Source: Karstenula rhodostoma CBS 690.94
Lineage: Eukaryota > Ascomycota > Dothideomycetes > Pleosporales > Didymosphaeriaceae
NCBI GenBank assembly: GCA_010093485.1
Contig: MU001496.1
Location: 400,685 to 464,684 of the forward strand
DNA: 64,000 nucleotides
Direction: 5' to 3'
Shown: in pieces, positions 60,601 through 64,000 of the stretch
How positions within the stretch are numbered: the stretch's first letter is position 1
How the letters are laid out: each line of letters starts with the position of its first letter
Translations under genes and position numbers: made by a program
The notes under the pieces: model-generated
Databases searched by the model: none
Told to the model about the DNA's origin: nothing
What the model saw: only the letters and a program-made list of their open reading frames with translations

Positions 60601-60970
60601 GACGCCCATTTCCCCGGCTACGTCTGTGGAAGCTGTTTGATCCAGCTTAGACCAAGTCGCATTGTGTCGGGTCCCAGATACGGCGCGGCGGTGCAGCGAG
60701 ATTGTTGATGGTGAGTGCTGCTTTCTGTTCGGTAGATGCCAGAATCTCTCCTTTCCACCCCCATCTGGACGTCATTGGAACCATCCCGCTTGAACTTGGA
60801 GAGAAGCGTGAGAGGAGTGAGCGTGTGAGAGACTCGCTGTGGTCTGAGGAAGAGGCTCGGAGCGTGGCTTCCCAATCAGCCCGGCACCTGCCGTTCTCTC
60901 CATAACATCGCCTTCCATCGCTCCTTCCACCATCGCCAAATCGCTGACGTGTCAAGCAGCTGCCTAAAGA
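57617..60970. other. Gene-poor stretch before the 14-3-3-like gene
   Basis: About 3.3 kb. Many short frames on both strands, none with a motif or consistent splicing. Short CTCCTGCAC-type repeats lie at about 60,045-60,082. The last several hundred bases are probably promoter and leader for the gene at 60,971. Confidence 0.5.
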
Positions 60971-62524
60971 ATGGCTACCTTGGACTTCGACCAGAAATTC
61001 GTGGGTCGGATTGCCAAGCAGACAGCAGACAGCCACCCGCTCCTCTCCGCCTCGCTCTATCAGATCCTCGGCCTATCAGTGCTCCTCTCACGTCGACTCG
61101 TTCGAGCGAGGAAGCTACGGAAGCTCGATACCAGTCGCGACACACCCTCCCTCGCCCTCTACCAGCACATCCTGTGGTTGTCGCGTGAAGGCCTCTCCAT
61201 CTTAGAACTTTGCATCCTGCCGTATGCTCAGGACAACCAACATGGACCAGAGTGTAGGGTCCTCAGCGTCAAACTTCGAGCGAGTTTCTACCACATTTTC
61301 TGCTTGTTCCACAACCAACCACCCGTCACGGCAACGAACATGACGACTACAGATCCTAGGACGCTCGGCGTGCCTTCATTGCCCCTATCCGAGCGGAACG
61401 GCAATGCGCAGCGTCCCAGCGATGCATCGAGTCTTTCGCCCTCGGCGAAGCGCACTGGAAAGCAGCCCATGCTGCGCGAGCCCATCGACTCCATCGTCTC
61501 AGAGACCTCCTTCGTCACCAATCCTTACGCAACAGGCGGCCCAGTCGGCACACCGTCACCTGCTCCTCCAGGCGCACCTCCGGGTTTCCATCATGTACCT
61601 ATACCTCAGCCATCGTCGTTCATTCTGCCACCTTTGAACTTTGTTCCGTTGGCTGGGGGCTACTTTACAACCGCCAGCGGTTACGCCACACAATACCTTC
61701 CCGGATCGCACCCATTAAGACTTTCAGTGGCTCTTGAGCACAGTGCCTTCCTGTGGGACTGCGTGCACGATCACGAAGAGTCCCGCCGCATAGCCAGGCG
61801 TGCGATCAAAGACGTATACCGCGCGCAAGAAGCAATGGACGATGGCGAGTTCGAGGACGCGGCTGAACTGGTCGGTATATTGGGTCGCATGATGAAGCGC
61901 AAGAGTTGGGAAGCTACACCACGCGTTGGAGGTATGTCAACCCCTGAACCAACATCGGCTCCCGGTGGCATACAGCCAGGCGGCGAGGGCTTTCAGAGGA
62001 GCGAGAGAACGAATGTGCCCAACCAAGGAAGCCCGCAAACCAACCGGAGACCTGCCGATGTCCCCTCTACTGTCTACTCAGTCACAGAGGCTGCGCCAGC
62101 TCCTGTTCGTAGCCGATCGAATTCCGCAAACAAGACTGGGTCGAGGCGCAAGGAACCTGGCAGCCACGAGGGCACGCCACGTTCTGATGCACAACGTTTC
62201 ACAGGCGGGACCTCCCAGAACACCACCCCACGTACGAAGCATATCAGCGTTGAGAGCGGAGCCAGCACGACCCCGCGTGCCCCACAAGGGGGACGGTCTC
62301 CTGCGACACCTTCAACTGTACGAACTGTACGCCAGCATGGCAGTGGCTCTGCAAAGGGGACACCGGTGATCGGAAAACCAGCACCTGTATCCCCTAGCGC
62401 AGCTGCAGTGCGCGCCTCTGACGCCGTTCGAACGTCTCCCAACCTTCGCCGGTCGCCGCCTCTCCGACGCTCACCGCGAGGATCACCTGTGCAAGAGTAT
62501 TATTATGACAGGCCGGATCGATGA
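60971..62524 (+). CDS. Divergent 14-3-3-like protein with a long disordered tail
   Basis: Single exon of 517 residues. Residues about 1-118 align by eye with the N-terminal half of 14-3-3 proteins; in particular ECRVLSVKLRASFYHIF (94-110) parallels the helix carrying the binding Arg-Tyr pair. Residues about 249-313 (LRLSVALEHSAFLWDC ... GILGRMMKRKSW) parallel the C-terminal helices. Between them sits an insert of about 130 residues rich in Pro, Ser and Gly, and residues 315-517 form a Ser/Pro/Arg-rich tail ending in SPxxRR-like repeats. Canonical phosphopeptide contacts appear changed: Arg127-Tyr128 become His108-Ile109, Asn175 becomes Glu256, and Asn226 becomes Met307. 14-3-3 proteins are dimeric adaptors that bind phosphoserine peptides; this one may bind differently or not at all. 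The assignment rests on eye alignment. Confidence 0.65.
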   Translation: MATLDFDQKFVGRIAKQTADSHPLLSASLYQILGLSVLLSRRLVRARKLRKLDTSRDTPSLALYQHILWLSREGLSILELCILPYAQDNQHGPECRVLSVKLRASFYHIFCLFHNQPPVTATNMTTTDPRTLGVPSLPLSERNGNAQRPSDASSLSPSAKRTGKQPMLREPIDSIVSETSFVTNPYATGGPVGTPSPAPPGAPPGFHHVPIPQPSSFILPPLNFVPLAGGYFTTASGYATQYLPGSHPLRLSVALEHSAFLWDCVHDHEESRRIARRAIKDVYRAQEAMDDGEFEDAAELVGILGRMMKRKSWEATPRVGGMSTPEPTSAPGGIQPGGEGFQRSERTNVPNQGSPQTNRRPADVPSTVYSVTEAAPAPVRSRSNSANKTGSRRKEPGSHEGTPRSDAQRFTGGTSQNTTPRTKHISVESGASTTPRAPQGGRSPATPSTVRTVRQHGSGSAKGTPVIGKPAPVSPSAAAVRASDAVRTSPNLRRSPPLRRSPRGSPVQEYYYDRPDR

Positions 62525-63594
62525 CAATTACAAGGGCGTGGACACGCGGGAAAGATGGATGTGCAGTGGACAATACCTGATGTTGAAGCGCAAATAGTAC
62601 TGCGTCCACCAAGCGAATCGCCATCCATTACCACCACGCCCGAGGGTCACTCATACGCAGTCAGACATCCACACGTATAGCATCTCTCATCCTGGACTTA
62701 CACGCCTTGTTTCAAAACTTGGATCACGTTGCACCTCGCATAACACCGCCACCGAGCGTTGCCCCTTCCGGAGCAAACTCCCTGTACTATATCGGCGTTT
62801 CCAGGCGTATATATTGGACTTTATTTTGGATCTGGACAACTTCTGCCATAGGCGGCTTCGTCCCGTTACAACATTGTTTGGACACAGGGCCATCTTTGCG
62901 GCTCCAATTTTGGATTTGGCTAACCTCGAATCATCGTTCATGATACCACTCTGTTGGTCGATTTTACACACGGCGTTTCGGTATATGATTTTGGACCGTT
63001 GCGATACAATGGATTATTTGGACACGTCACAACTTACATGCCCTGGCCTGTCTTGCATGAATCGTCTTTCTCGTACATACACTGCCTTGGTATTGAGTAC
63101 TAACCCGCTTTTCTACATCAGAGCTCTGCTTCCGGGACCATATCTCACGATCTAGCTTCCCAACGTGCTGGATCGTGTACAGCATTTCTCGACATGCCTG
63201 TTTTTGCTGCTTATATTGACTTGTCCTTGTTCCTTTGCATCTTCTTCACGCTCATCACTCTTTAGCACAGGTACTATTCTAACCCATTGGCAGCTCTAGT
63301 TTCACAGCTTGATTCGTATGATCTGACTTGCTTCTTTGACCGCAAGCATGGTGTGGGTATGTTGTGCACACTCGAACACTGCGCCTGTCGAACGTAAATG
63401 TCAGTTTCACGGATATAGAACAGCACCGTTTCATGCTCACAGACAACGTGCTAATCAGCAGTATCGATAGCTGTCCATTGTAGGCGACGCGTGTGCGCCC
63501 CTCACAAAACGTATACTCCACCACAAAATTGCGCTCGGTCTCCAATATCCACATGGTATAATACACATCTGCGCCCACTCCTCAAATGCCCATC
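62525..63594. other. Convergent intergenic region
   Basis: Between the 3' ends of the 14-3-3-like gene (+) and the Clf1 gene (-). No gene recognised. Confidence 0.55.
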
Positions 63595-64000
63595 TTACTC
63601 CTCCGCCGCCTGCGACTGTGCCTGCGCCTCCTTCTCCTTTTTCCACCGCGCCGCATTCGCCAACAGCCGCGCCATGTTCGCCGCGCTCTTGTCGTCGGCG
63701 GGGAACACGTAGTCGACGTACTCCTCGAAGCTGTCGTCGTCGAGCTTCCTGCGCTTCTTGACCTTGCGCGGCATCTGCTTCTCGATGCGGGCGCGGTCGT
63801 CGGGCCCGCCGACCTCGTCCTCGAACGACTTCCACGCCGTGAGCAGCGCGACGCGCTCCTCCTTGAGCTCGCGGTCCTTGAGGCGCGAGTGCGCGGCATC
63901 GAAGACGGCGCGAGCGCGCGCGATGGCGGCGGGGGCGGGAGGGGCGTCGTCCTCTGGCGGCGGGGCGTCTGGGTCCGGCACGCTGAGCTCGAACTGCGCC
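63595..64000 (-). CDS. clf1: Pre-mRNA splicing factor Clf1 (Syf3/crooked-neck), C-terminal part
   Basis: About 135 codons of the 3' end; the gene continues beyond the window edge, so the start is not visible. The stretch ARAVFDAAHSRLKD, KEERVALLTAWKSFED, IEKQMPRKVKKRRKLDDD and EEYVDYVFPADD is the characteristic C-terminus of Clf1/crooked-neck proteins. These HAT-repeat scaffolds of the Prp19-associated complex act in spliceosome assembly in the nucleus. The last visible HAT repeat is followed by the basic PRKVKKRRK segment and a short Lys/Glu/Ala-rich tail ending at the stop at 63,595. A Pro/Ala/Asp-rich insertion (PDAPPPEDDAPPAP) precedes the final repeat. Confidence 0.93.
   Translation of the reverse strand, partial: AQFELSVPDPDAPPPEDDAPPAPAAIARARAVFDAAHSRLKDRELKEERVALLTAWKSFEDEVGGPDDRARIEKQMPRKVKKRRKLDDDSFEEYVDYVFPADDKSAANMARLLANAARWKKEKEAQAQSQAAEE

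Overview
The window looks like a chromosome segment of a filamentous ascomycete (Pezizomycotina, most likely a Dothideomycete such as Pleosporales). Reasons: short GT-AG introns (47-83 bp in most genes), a HET-domain gene, a secreted GMC oxidoreductase, a Zn2Cys6 regulator, and a large AT-rich block with the signature of repeat-induced point mutation (RIP). The order-level placement is inference.

Region 1-23.7 kb is RIP-saturated repeat DNA. The dinucleotides CA and TG are almost absent, so there are almost no ATG codons and no reading frame of any length. It holds decayed tandem arrays, dispersed repeats and one 10-base assembly gap whose two flanks are the same 63 bp. A 151-bp segment at 11,699-11,850 is the mutated copy of a clean segment at 23,710-23,860, at the right edge of the block. 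The two differ at 30 positions, every one a C-to-T or G-to-A change in the same direction, with no indels.

Region 23.9-64 kb is ordinary euchromatin. Left to right it holds: a secreted GMC oxidoreductase (+); a conserved fungal protein of unknown function with a frame break (-); a nitroreductase (+); a HET-domain protein (-); a Q/A-rich, AT-hook-like region that appears to splice in frame to an omega-class glutathione transferase (+); a 5.1-kb gene-poor stretch; a Zn2Cys6 transcription factor (+); a multi-pass membrane protein (-); a secreted PAF-acetylhydrolase-like esterase (-); a weak repeat-bearing ORF (+); a YNL010W-like HAD phosphatase (-); a DHA2-type MFS exporter (-); a small Cys-rich protein (-); a divergent 14-3-3-like protein (+); and the 3' end of the splicing factor Clf1 (-, cut by the window end).

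These genes do not form a recognisable biosynthetic cluster or pathway. No convincing wholly new system was found. The points most worth a second look are the paired RIP/un-RIPed copies at the isochore edge, the possible fusion and alternative-start GST locus, and the 14-3-3-like protein that has lost the phosphopeptide-binding residues.
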